This document shows, in pieces, positions 1-5,225 of a stretch of 10,192 bases of DNA; position 1 is the stretch's first letter; each line of letters opens with the position of its first letter. The DNA comes from CALARM01 sp964431735. Its GTDB lineage: Bacteria; Vulcanimicrobiota; SpSt-956; JAKJGF01. A model generated the notes under the pieces. The model was not told the DNA's origin and made no database searches. It saw nothing but the letters and a program-made list of their open reading frames with translations. Location of the stretch: the NCBI GenBank assembly GCA_964431735.1, contig CAYSLJ010000211.1, positions 1-10,192 on the forward strand, written 5' to 3'. A program made the position numbers and the translations under genes.

Positions 1-104
1 GAATTAAACTTAAGAGGCTTTATCCATCTTAATTACAGTGGCTGTCTACTAGTGGGGATATATGTACGTTAAATCTAATATCAGCAACAGCAAGTTCCAC
101 TAAT

Positions 105-440
105 TTGAGCGTATATCTACTCTCTTCGTGGAATACCTACGCCGCAACCCCATATTCTCTTGCAGAGGATATTAATAAAAACAGTGAATATTTAAGGATA
201 AGGAGAAATGGTATCACTTATTATTTTGACTTTTCCAGAGATGGGGTAAGCTTTATAAATCTTTATGCCAGTACATTAGCTTTTACGCCTCAATTTTTTG
301 GTGTTGGTACAAATGCAGTGAACTATAATGGCGGGCAACCTTACCCTGTAAGTTCGATTTTTTCATTTTTCAGATATAAGAATAGCAATACAGGAACAGT
401 GCCTATCGAAGGAAGACTTCTTAATATAAGAACTTTGTAA
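105..440 (+). CDS. C-terminal part of a phage-tail-fibre-like / concanavalin-like domain protein
   Basis: The product is mostly short beta-prone stretches. The run LRIRRNGITYYFDFSRDG followed by an FFGVG turn and an aromatic FSFFRY ending resembles the last strands of concanavalin/laminin-G-like domains found in phage tail fibres and secreted proteins; this is pattern recognition without a search. Position 105 is only a nominal TTG start with no convincing ribosome site. The same frame is open back to 33, after a TAA at 30-32, and the upstream residues (SGDICTLNLISATASSTNL) still look like protein. Another frame is open from 1 to 69. The real gene therefore probably begins left of the window and is either interrupted by a stop or frameshift near 30-70 or is a decayed 3' fragment. 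The holin-like gene downstream on the same strand fits a phage-tail context. Confidence 0.5.
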   Translation: MSVYLLSSWNTYAATPYSLAEDINKNSEYLRIRRNGITYYFDFSRDGVSFINLYASTLAFTPQFFGVGTNAVNYNGGQPYPVSSIFSFFRYKNSNTGTVPIEGRLLNIRTL

Positions 441-472
441 GATACTTAATTTTTAAATGCCCTTTAAACCCC

Positions 473-497
473 CTTTAAACGGTGTTTAAAGATTTTT
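473..497 (+). terminator. AT-rich hairpin with T tract, possible terminator
   Basis: CTTTAAAC (473-480), a three-base loop GGT, and GTTTAAAG (484-491) form an 8-bp stem followed by ATTTTT. A second copy of the left arm at 462-469 could form an alternative, longer-loop hairpin. It lies between the first fragment and the next gene. The stem is weak because it is mostly A:T, so function is uncertain. Confidence 0.4.
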
Positions 498-541
498 AAA
501 AATATTTGTGAATAAATCACAGAAAATAAGGAGTGATTGCA

Positions 542-811
542 ATGGGTGACGACAGCCTGAAAATTAAAGACATCTTCGACCAGATGAACGCCAATCAGAG
601 AGATTTCATGGCCGTAATAGGAAAACTCTCTGAAGCTATTGACAGTCTGGGCGACAAATTCGGAACATTAAAAGAAGAAGTTAAAGACTGCAAAAGCTGT
701 ATGGCAAAAAACTATTCCCGTTATTTCGGAGCTCTGCTTCTGACTGTTATCATACTGGCCATAGGGAAAGAAGTCGCGTGGCCACTACTGAGTAAATTAT
801 TTAAGATTTAA
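542..811 (+). CDS. Small coiled-coil protein with one C-terminal membrane helix (holin/XhlA-like)
   Basis: The protein is 89 residues long starting at ATG 542, which sits 8 bases after AAGGAG (528-533). An in-frame GTG at 533 overlaps that ribosome site and is not preferred. Residues about 8-55 are amphipathic and charged and likely form a coiled coil. They are followed by a CKSC pair and one hydrophobic segment at about residues 62-78 (YFGALLLTVIILAIGK), then a short basic tail. This layout, cytoplasmic helix then one membrane span, is that of XhlA/hemolysin-type and some holin-like phage proteins, but it is also shared by many unrelated small membrane proteins. The next gene follows at once, with its ribosome site touching this stop codon, so the two are co-translated. 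Function is not established. Confidence 0.7.
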   Translation: MGDDSLKIKDIFDQMNANQRDFMAVIGKLSEAIDSLGDKFGTLKEEVKDCKSCMAKNYSRYFGALLLTVIILAIGKEVAWPLLSKLFKI

Positions 812-822
812 GAGGTGATATT

Positions 823-1134
823 ATGATATCGGTAGAAAGAAAAAAATTCAGATTTGTCCTACTGGATATATCAAACGAGACTGACTTTTACATTGCCGGT
901 TCGCCCGATAAAAATAAATGTATTTTACAGATAGATATGGAGAAAAAAACAGCAGAATGGAAAAGCAAGGATAAACCATCTGCAATTCCTGAAAAACCTG
1001 CGAGTAAATACGCTGATACAACAAAACTCGTAAATGTAGCAAAATTTATGGAAGGCAAAGACTTTAAGCCAGGTCAGACCGAACAATGTTGCTATTTTGT
1101 AAGATATTGCCTGAAGGAAAAACTGAAGTTATAG
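823..1134 (+). CDS. Unknown small protein, 3' end probably frameshifted
   Basis: ATG 823 follows AGAGGTGA (811-818), which overlaps the stop codon of the preceding membrane protein, so the start is well supported and the pair forms an operon. The 103-residue product has no signal peptide, membrane segment or motif I recognise; the N-terminal half looks like alternating beta strands (KFRFVLLDI, FYIAGS, KCILQIDM, TAEWKS). The frame ends at TAG 1132-1134 just after a cysteine-rich stretch (CCYFVRYC). Immediately overlapping, the minus-one frame is open to TAA 1170-1172 and encodes a very protein-like tail, PEGKTEVIDKIVSVINSFKK. One base gained or lost between about 1066 and 1132 would join them into a protein of about 115 residues. 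The terminator starts one base after that second stop, which also favours 1172 as the original gene end. Confidence 0.6.
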   Translation: MISVERKKFRFVLLDISNETDFYIAGSPDKNKCILQIDMEKKTAEWKSKDKPSAIPEKPASKYADTTKLVNVAKFMEGKDFKPGQTEQCCYFVRYCLKEKLKL

Positions 1135-1172
1135 ATAAAATAGTGAGCGTGATCAACAGTTTTAAAAAATAA

Positions 1173-1203
1173 GAGAAAGCTTTAATAAATACAAAGCTTT
1201 CTC
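1173..1203. terminator. Bidirectional intrinsic terminator between convergent genes
   Basis: A perfect 11-bp stem, GAGAAAGCTTT (1173-1183) and AAAGCTTTCTC (1193-1203), encloses a 9-base loop. Read on the minus strand it is followed by TTATTTTTT, which suits serC ending at 1225. Read on the plus strand it is followed by a looser T-rich run (CTATCTTTTAATTTT), which suits the gene ending at 1134 or 1172. Confidence 0.8.
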
Positions 1204-1224
1204 CTATCTTTTAATTTTAAATAA

Positions 1225-2310
1225 TTAGCATGACTGCGCGAATTTTTTCATAAAGTCTACGAGAACTTCTATTCCTTCAAGCGGGAAGGCATTGTAGATA
1301 GATGCTCTCAAACCGCCTACAGAACGGTGTCCTTTCAACCCTATAAGTCCTGCATCCTTACTCTTTGCAATGAATTTCTTTTCTATATCTTCGGAAGCCA
1401 TTCTGAACACTACGTTCATGTTCGATCTGCTCTTTTTATCTGTAACTACAGGGCGATATACATCACTCATTTCATCCATTACACTATAAAGTATGTCTGC
1501 CTTTTTATTATTTACCTTTTCTATTGCTTCAAGTCCACCCTGTTCTTTTATCCATTTTGCAACAAGATTTACAACATAAATGGAAAACACCGGAGGAGTA
1601 TTATAGAGAGAATTTTTATCTACATGTGTTTTATAGGCAAGCATTGTAGGAATATCTTTATTGCATTTATCTAAAAGGCTCTTTTTAAAGACCACCACTG
1701 TTACTCCTGCAGGACCGATATTTTTCTGTGCTCCTGCATAAATCAAGTCAAACTTCTTAAAATCAACTCTTCTGGAGAGAAAATCTGAAGACATATCGAT
1801 CATAACAGGTTTATCATTTATTTCAGGAAATTCATGATACTGGGTGCCTTCGATGGTGTTATTTGATGTCAAATGAACATACTGAGCATCGGAAGACCAG
1901 TTGAATTTATCCGGTATATGTGTAAAAGCTTTGTCTTCAGAGCTGGCAGATATATGGACATTACCGAAGAGTTTTGCTTCTTTTATAGCATTTTTAGACC
2001 ATGTGCCTGTATGGACATAATCGGCAGTCTTATCTTTTGAAAGGAAATTCATAGGTATCATACAGAACTGCGTGCTTGCACCGCCCTGGAGGAATAAAAT
2101 CTTATAATCATCTCCGGAAAGTCCCATTATATGGAGCAAATCTTGTTCCGCATCAGCCATTACCGGTTCAAATTCCTTTGCTCTATGGCTGATTTCAAGT
2201 ATTGACATACCTAAATTTGCAAATTCCAGAACACCTCTGGAAGCTTTTTCTAATACAGAAACTGGAAGTATGGCAGGGCCTGCATTGAAATTGTACACTC
2301 TTTTTAACAT
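1225..2310 (-). CDS. serC: Phosphoserine aminotransferase
   Basis: SerC is a PLP-dependent enzyme that converts 3-phosphohydroxypyruvate plus glutamate to phosphoserine in serine biosynthesis, and in many bacteria also acts in pyridoxal phosphate synthesis. The 361-residue length is normal for the family. The N-terminus carries the family signature YNFNAGPAILP, followed by SILEISHRAKEF, the substrate/cofactor loop FLQGGAST (about 73-80), and MIDMSSDFLSR. YAGAQKNIGPAG holds the Schiff-base lysine (K196), and GLKGHRSVGGLRASIYNA lies near the C-terminus. ATG 2310 is preceded by a strong AGGAGGT (2318-2324) and a sigma-70-type promoter at 2347-2374. The gene stands alone with no serA beside it and ends at the shared terminator 1173-1203. 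Identification rests on several conserved motifs in order and is secure. Confidence 0.97.
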   Translation of the reverse strand: MLKRVYNFNAGPAILPVSVLEKASRGVLEFANLGMSILEISHRAKEFEPVMADAEQDLLHIMGLSGDDYKILFLQGGASTQFCMIPMNFLSKDKTADYVHTGTWSKNAIKEAKLFGNVHISASSEDKAFTHIPDKFNWSSDAQYVHLTSNNTIEGTQYHEFPEINDKPVMIDMSSDFLSRRVDFKKFDLIYAGAQKNIGPAGVTVVVFKKSLLDKCNKDIPTMLAYKTHVDKNSLYNTPPVFSIYVVNLVAKWIKEQGGLEAIEKVNNKKADILYSVMDEMSDVYRPVVTDKKSRSNMNVVFRMASEDIEKKFIAKSKDAGLIGLKGHRSVGGLRASIYNAFPLEGIEVLVDFMKKFAQSC

Positions 2311-2346
2311 AATAGTTACCTCCTAAAATTTTGTGAACTATATTCT

Positions 2347-2374
2347 ATTCTAAATATTTTACAGTAAAAGTCAA
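2347..2374 (-). promoter_or_regulatory. Sigma-70-type promoter of serC
   Basis: On the minus strand TTGACT (2369-2374) and TAGAAT (2347-2352) are separated by 16 bases. The ATG at 2310 lies about 30 bases downstream of the expected transcription start, giving a short leader with the AGGAGGT site. Confidence 0.75.
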
Positions 2375-2411
2375 GGGAGATATTGTTTTTTCACGACAGG
2401 TAGATTCATTT

Positions 2412-2441
2412 TTAGGAGACCAAGTTTAACTGGTCTCCTAA
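2412..2441. repeat. Perfect 11-bp inverted repeat upstream of the serC promoter
   Basis: TTAGGAGACCA (2412-2422) and TGGTCTCCTAA (2431-2441) pair perfectly around an 8-base loop. Neither side has a good T tract, so it may be a weak terminator from a lost neighbour, a protein-binding palindrome, or a mobile-element scar. It lies 38 bp upstream of the -35 box. Confidence 0.55.
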
Positions 2442-2519
2442 TTATGATGAATACAGTGCTCAACTGGGCATGGTTCAAGCATAGAATTTTTAACGGGTAA
2501 AACCTTAAAAAGTACATAA

Positions 2520-2641
2520 GGGGTTGTCAAGAAATAACCCAATCATATTTAACGTCTATATCGTGACGCGTAACGCGTAACGCGTGACGCGAAGATGATA
2601 ACCGTTCTAACAATTTGCCAGGGTTATTTTCTTACAGTCCC
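2520..2641. mobile_element. MITE-like element with terminal inverted repeats
   Basis: The 21-base segments at 2520-2540 and 2621-2641 are inverted repeats matching at 16 of 21 positions by eye; both contain AAATAACCC and a TGT near the outer end. TAA directly flanks both outer ends and may be a short target duplication. The interior (about 80 bp) has no gene but holds a GACGCGT/AACGCGT array at 2563-2592. The right-hand repeat lies 66 bp downstream of the transposase remnant at 2707-3110. It could therefore instead be the true end of that element, with the left copy belonging to a second insertion. Confidence 0.5.
2563..2592. repeat. Heptamer array of GTGACGC / GTAACGC units
   Basis: About four tandem 7-base units (CGTGACG CGTAACG CGTAACG CGTGACG, then CG) sit between the inverted repeats of the MITE-like element. 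It is much more GC-rich than its surroundings. Related arrays occur at about 3149-3169, 3344-3366 and 9990-10017. Confidence 0.7.
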
Positions 2642-2706
2642 TAAGCTATTCCCTCATACAAAGAAATAAAAATTCAGGTTAAAGATAAAAATTAATATCC
2701 AAGCAG

Positions 2707-3110
2707 CTATAACCAGGTAAGATGTTTCTTACCTGTAAATACTTCCATACGACTTTTCCCGATTCTATCAGGGAATTTATCACATCTTTCTATATTTTTA
2801 GTATTGAGTTAAAATACAGAAATCATCATATAAACTTATGGCTTCTTCCATTTCTGATTGAGCCAATTTATATTTTCTACCGTATTTCTGTCCCTGATTT
2901 TTTAATAAGGCTTTAAGAAATCTATCTTCTATTTCGTAGAATTTCTTTATACTTCTATAAGCTTTACATTCCAGTCTCTTTAAAACTTTAAATATTTCTC
3001 TTAATTGTATGGAAGAAATCACTCTGGATTATGGCGTCTCTATATACTTCTTTCACACCTTTGTGCATCCCCAATGCCTGGTCCATTACTGTATAAATTA
3101 ATTCAAGCTC
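2707..3110 (-). pseudogene. Transposase remnant broken across three reading frames
   Basis: Three minus-strand open segments follow each other and read like one protein. Segment one, 3110 to 2988, contains VMDQALGMHKGVKEVYRDA followed by IIQSDFFH, resembling a DDE-transposase stretch of the form D-alG-(a)-(v)P-A-xQ-D-FH. Segment two, about 3010 to 2798 (nominal GTG at 3022), reads LKRLECKAYRSIKKFYEIED and AQSEMEEAISLYDDFCIL, the helical continuation expected in such transposases. Segment three, about 2808 to 2707, reads RIGKSRMEVFTGKKHLTWL. Two frameshifts are needed, at about 2988-3010 and about 2798-2808. The 5' half is missing: a TAG stands directly before segment one, and the palindromic element begins at 3115. 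No start codon in segment two has a ribosome site, so an intact small gene is unlikely. The exact IS family is not assigned. Confidence 0.6.
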
Positions 3111-3114
3111 CTAC

Positions 3115-3199
3115 TGAGGTGAGTATAAATAATGCATATTTTATTCTCGTGACGCGTAACGCGTGACGGGAGGATGCAATTTATTACATGCTCAGGTCA
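3115..3199 (+). repeat. Palindromic dispersed element, copy 1 (85 bp)
   Basis: Its ends are imperfect inverted repeats: TGAGGTGAGTATAA at 3115-3128 and, reading inward from 3199 on the minus strand, TGACCTGAGCATG. The centre carries CGTGACGCGTAACGCGTGACG (3149-3169). The minus-strand reading aligns over its whole length with 9953-10049, differing mainly by a 6-base and a 7-base gap. It also carries GGGAGGA (3168-3174) followed by ATG at 3188. It separates the transposase remnant from the glycine-zipper gene's upstream region. The two-copy match is direct evidence; mobility is inferred. Confidence 0.75.
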
Positions 3200-3244
3200 A
3201 TAATTATGAAAAATCACCTGTCGTTTTAAATAGAATCTCAAAAA

Positions 3245-3273
3245 ATTTAACTATAATTTAACAAATATTTAAC
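3245..3273. promoter_or_regulatory. Three ATTTAAC iterons spaced exactly 11 bp
   Basis: ATTTAAC occurs at 3245-3251, 3256-3262 and 3267-3273, one helical turn apart, just upstream of the likely promoter of the glycine-zipper gene. Two TTTTCAT copies follow at 3275-3281 and 3284-3290. The layout suits an activator site or a phased A/T-tract bend; which of these it is cannot be told from sequence. Confidence 0.4.
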
Positions 3274-3283
3274 ATTTTCATGA

Positions 3284-3312
3284 TTTTCATAAGGAAGAAT
3301 ATATGTTATACT
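3284..3312 (+). promoter_or_regulatory. Likely promoter of the glycine-zipper gene
   Basis: A good -10 box TATACT (3307-3312) is preceded 17 bases upstream by a poor -35 (TTTTCA, 3284-3289). The weak -35 would fit dependence on an activator bound at the iterons just upstream. A palindrome, ACAATAAATTATTGT (3319-3333), spans the expected start of transcription and could be an operator. Confidence 0.4.
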
Positions 3313-3343
3313 ATTCTTACAATAAATTATTGTTAGTAATCCT

Positions 3344-3366
3344 CGCGTGACGCATCACGCATTACG
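3344..3366. repeat. Degenerate heptamer array upstream of the glycine-zipper gene
   Basis: The units GCGTGAC, GCATCAC, GCATTAC, GACG are diverged versions of the heptamers seen at the other three sites. The array lies in the 5' leader, eight bases before the TGGAGGT ribosome site of the gene starting at 3389, so it would be transcribed. Confidence 0.55.
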
Positions 3367-3388
3367 ACGTAAATGGAGGTTTTGATAT

Positions 3389-3733
3389 ATGTACGGCTTT
3401 GGAATAGGTTATTCACCAATCTGTTCTTCTATGTATGGTTGCTACCCATCTTATGGTTACATGGGTGGCATGTATGGTCTGGCAAATAGTATTACAGGAG
3501 CAGCTTTATACGGTGGTCCCTATGCAGGTGCCTGTGTTGGTTCCACTTACGGAGGTATGTTCGGAGCAGGTGTGGGAAGTCTTCTCGGAGCAGGTATAGG
3601 CTCTATATTCGGCTCTGCAGGAGCAATAGGGGGAGGATTATTCGGAGGTCTTCTCGGCGGAGGAATAGGTTCCGGGATCGGTGCAAATTACGGATGGAAC
3701 ATGGGTATGATGGGACGATATGGCTGGTGGTAA
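3389..3733 (+). CDS. Small glycine-zipper hydrophobic protein
   Basis: The product has 114 residues, starting at ATG 3389, eight bases after TGGAGGT (3374-3380). It has two zones. The N-terminal third is rich in Tyr, Gly and Met with cysteines at 12, 18 and 49 (MYGFGIGYSP..., GYMGGMYG). The middle to C-terminal part, about 56-99, is a run of GxxxG glycine zippers (GAGVGSLLGAGIGSIFGSAG, then GGGLFGGLLGGGIGSGIG). The tail is aromatic, ending YGWW. Glycine zippers pack closely in membranes or amyloid-like assemblies, and similar small proteins are found as membrane or envelope proteins. No classical signal peptide is seen. It lies alone between its own promoter region and the terminator at 3863-3915. 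Function is not recognised; a bacteriocin-like or structural peptide is possible but unsupported. Confidence 0.75.
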   Translation: MYGFGIGYSPICSSMYGCYPSYGYMGGMYGLANSITGAALYGGPYAGACVGSTYGGMFGAGVGSLLGAGIGSIFGSAGAIGGGLFGGLLGGGIGSGIGANYGWNMGMMGRYGWW

Positions 3734-3795
3734 TCCGGACAGATGAGGCCTGTAGCTGACAGGTCACTATGGCATATAAGGATTTAATAAAAAAT

Positions 3796-3823
3796 TTGAC
3801 TTTAAAATCCAATGTGGTATAAA
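3796..3823 (+). promoter_or_regulatory. Sigma-70-type promoter upstream of the zinc-ribbon gene pair
   Basis: TTGACT (3796-3801) and TATAAA (3818-3823) with a 16-base spacer. It precedes a terminator-like hairpin and the gene at 3939, so transcripts would start at about 3830 and meet the hairpin after roughly 35-85 bases. Confidence 0.65.
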
Positions 3824-3862
3824 ATAAAGAGTTAGTAAAAAATCTGATTTTTAAATACCTTT

Positions 3863-3915
3863 AAAACCAGGAATTTATAAGATAATTGTCGAAAAATTTC
3901 TGGTTTTAGTTTTTT
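3863..3915 (+). terminator. Intrinsic terminator or attenuator in the leader of the zinc-ribbon operon
   Basis: AAAACCAGGAATTT (3863-3876) pairs with AAATTTCTGGTTTT (3894-3907) over 14 bp with one G-U pair, followed by six T's (3910-3915). It may end transcripts from the glycine-zipper gene. Because a promoter lies between that gene and the hairpin, and the next coding region starts at 3939, it may also act as an attenuator or release a short RNA of about 85 bases. Confidence 0.7.
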
Positions 3916-3938
3916 AATCGGAAAGGCAGGTAAAGATA

Positions 3939-5210
3939 TTGAGTGAAGATATATTCGAACTGACCAGATCGCCTTACTACAATGAGATTATTAATGGTAT
4001 AAAACTGGTATGCCAGGACAATTTCTCTTCTCCATCCGTAGCAGAATTACTCGGAAGTATAAAATTTATGACACAGTTTCATAAAGATCTCAAAGAAATA
4101 TACGGACGAAGAAAATTAATACAGACAGAAGGAATGATAAAAGAAAATAGTAATATAGAAAAAAATTTTCATGATATGGATAATATATTATTAAACATGT
4201 CAGGACAGATAAAATCCAGACAAAAAGATGCCCTTTTAAATGAAATGAACAAAGGTAAAGACGTTATATCTTTACTCTTCAAATCCTTTGACGAAATAGA
4301 AAGATTTGAAGAAACATCTCCCAAATATTCAACAAATCCCATGCTGAACGAACTTATAAGGGTTTCAGAAGGGGTCATTCAGGGCAGGTTTCCTCAAGAA
4401 TCTCTCAGGGATATATTAGAAGATTTCGGTAAAAAAGTAACAGGAGCCTTTGAGGAATTCAATCTGTTGAAAAAATCGGCAGAGTCATACCTGGAAGAAG
4501 AAATAAATAGAACAGCCATATCCTATGAAGGGCTTATAGAAGCTATCAATAAAGCAAAAAAATTCTTTCACAGCAAAGATAAAGAACAGCTCAAACATGC
4601 CATGAAAGAGATAAAAGAACATGGAGAAAATTTAATAGAATCTCAGAAAATACTGGAAGCGAAAAAAAAAGAACCTTCCAGTAAAAGCTGTCTCAGGTGC
4701 GGCACAGCCAATCCTGAAGGAGCAAAAATCTGTATAAAATGCAGAATGACCATTCCTGATTTCAGTTCATCACGACCATCATCACAGTTCGACATCAGAT
4801 TACAGGGTGATAATGTAATGCCGGTTCATAGTTCTCCTGTGACAGAAAATATATACAGACTGTCCGTGGCAATAGAAGACTATGAGGCCGGTAATATTAC
4901 AAAAGAAGCTATGGCTGCTACTATTGAATGGCTTGAGAAAAAAATAACAGGAGGAAGAAAACAATTTGAAAGTCAAAAAAAGAAAAAACCTGATCGGATA
5001 CCGGAAAAAGACAGAGACATAATAGAAGAGATGGAAAAACTCACAGAAAAAGGCATCAGTGAATTTGAAGATGCCATAAAAGATTTTAAGGATTTCTTAA
5101 AAACAGAAGAAGGATATTTACTGCATAAAGGCATGGAAAAAGCCACAGAGGCAGGAGATAAACTTTATAGAGTACAGACTATATTTCAATCACATCAGAA
5201 AAATATTTGA
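3939..5210 (+). CDS. Unknown helical protein with a central zinc ribbon and three apparent repeats
   Basis: The 423-residue product begins at TTG 3939, after AGGCAGGT. No ATG is available near the N-terminus, so TTG is the best start. It is almost wholly helical and charged, with no signal peptide or membrane span, so it is probably cytoplasmic. A four-cysteine zinc ribbon, CLRCG...CIKC, lies at residues 251-268. Around it I see three similar blocks of about 100-120 residues: about 15-120, 137-240 and 303-417. Each starts with a helix of the N-I/L-I-x-x-I type and ends in a helical hairpin such as DALLNEMNKGKDVISLLFKS, EQLKHAMKEIKEHGENLIES or LLHKGMEKATEAGDKLYRVQ. The repeats are judged by eye. 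The next gene follows 15 bases downstream and also encodes zinc ribbons, so the two are likely co-transcribed and may form a complex. No family function recognised. Confidence 0.8.
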   Translation: MSEDIFELTRSPYYNEIINGIKLVCQDNFSSPSVAELLGSIKFMTQFHKDLKEIYGRRKLIQTEGMIKENSNIEKNFHDMDNILLNMSGQIKSRQKDALLNEMNKGKDVISLLFKSFDEIERFEETSPKYSTNPMLNELIRVSEGVIQGRFPQESLRDILEDFGKKVTGAFEEFNLLKKSAESYLEEEINRTAISYEGLIEAINKAKKFFHSKDKEQLKHAMKEIKEHGENLIESQKILEAKKKEPSSKSCLRCGTANPEGAKICIKCRMTIPDFSSSRPSSQFDIRLQGDNVMPVHSSPVTENIYRLSVAIEDYEAGNITKEAMAATIEWLEKKITGGRKQFESQKKKKPDRIPEKDRDIIEEMEKLTEKGISEFEDAIKDFKDFLKTEEGYLLHKGMEKATEAGDKLYRVQTIFQSHQKNI

Positions 5211-5225
5211 AAGGAATTATATATT

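Noticed and set aside
1113..1134. Programmed minus-one frameshifting at the end of the gene at 823
   Set aside because: The overlap lacks a proper X-XXY-YYZ slippery site in the right phase and has no clear downstream stimulatory structure apart from the terminator.
1327..1674. 115-codon plus-strand open frame inside serC
   Set aside because: It is antisense to a gene identified by several conserved motifs and has a Phe/Ile/Cys/Tyr-rich composition typical of an antisense shadow.
2722..2916. Plus-strand 64-codon open frame opposite the transposase remnant
   Set aside because: No ribosome site, and the minus strand gives transposase-like sequence over the same bases.
2563..3366. CRISPR array from the repeated GACGCGT units
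   Set aside because: Units are 7 bases in direct tandem without spacers of regular length, and no cas genes are present.
3747..3764. Hairpin CCTGT-AGCTG-ACAGG after the glycine-zipper gene as a terminator
   Set aside because: The stem is 5 bp and no T tract follows; the hairpin at 3863-3915 is much stronger.
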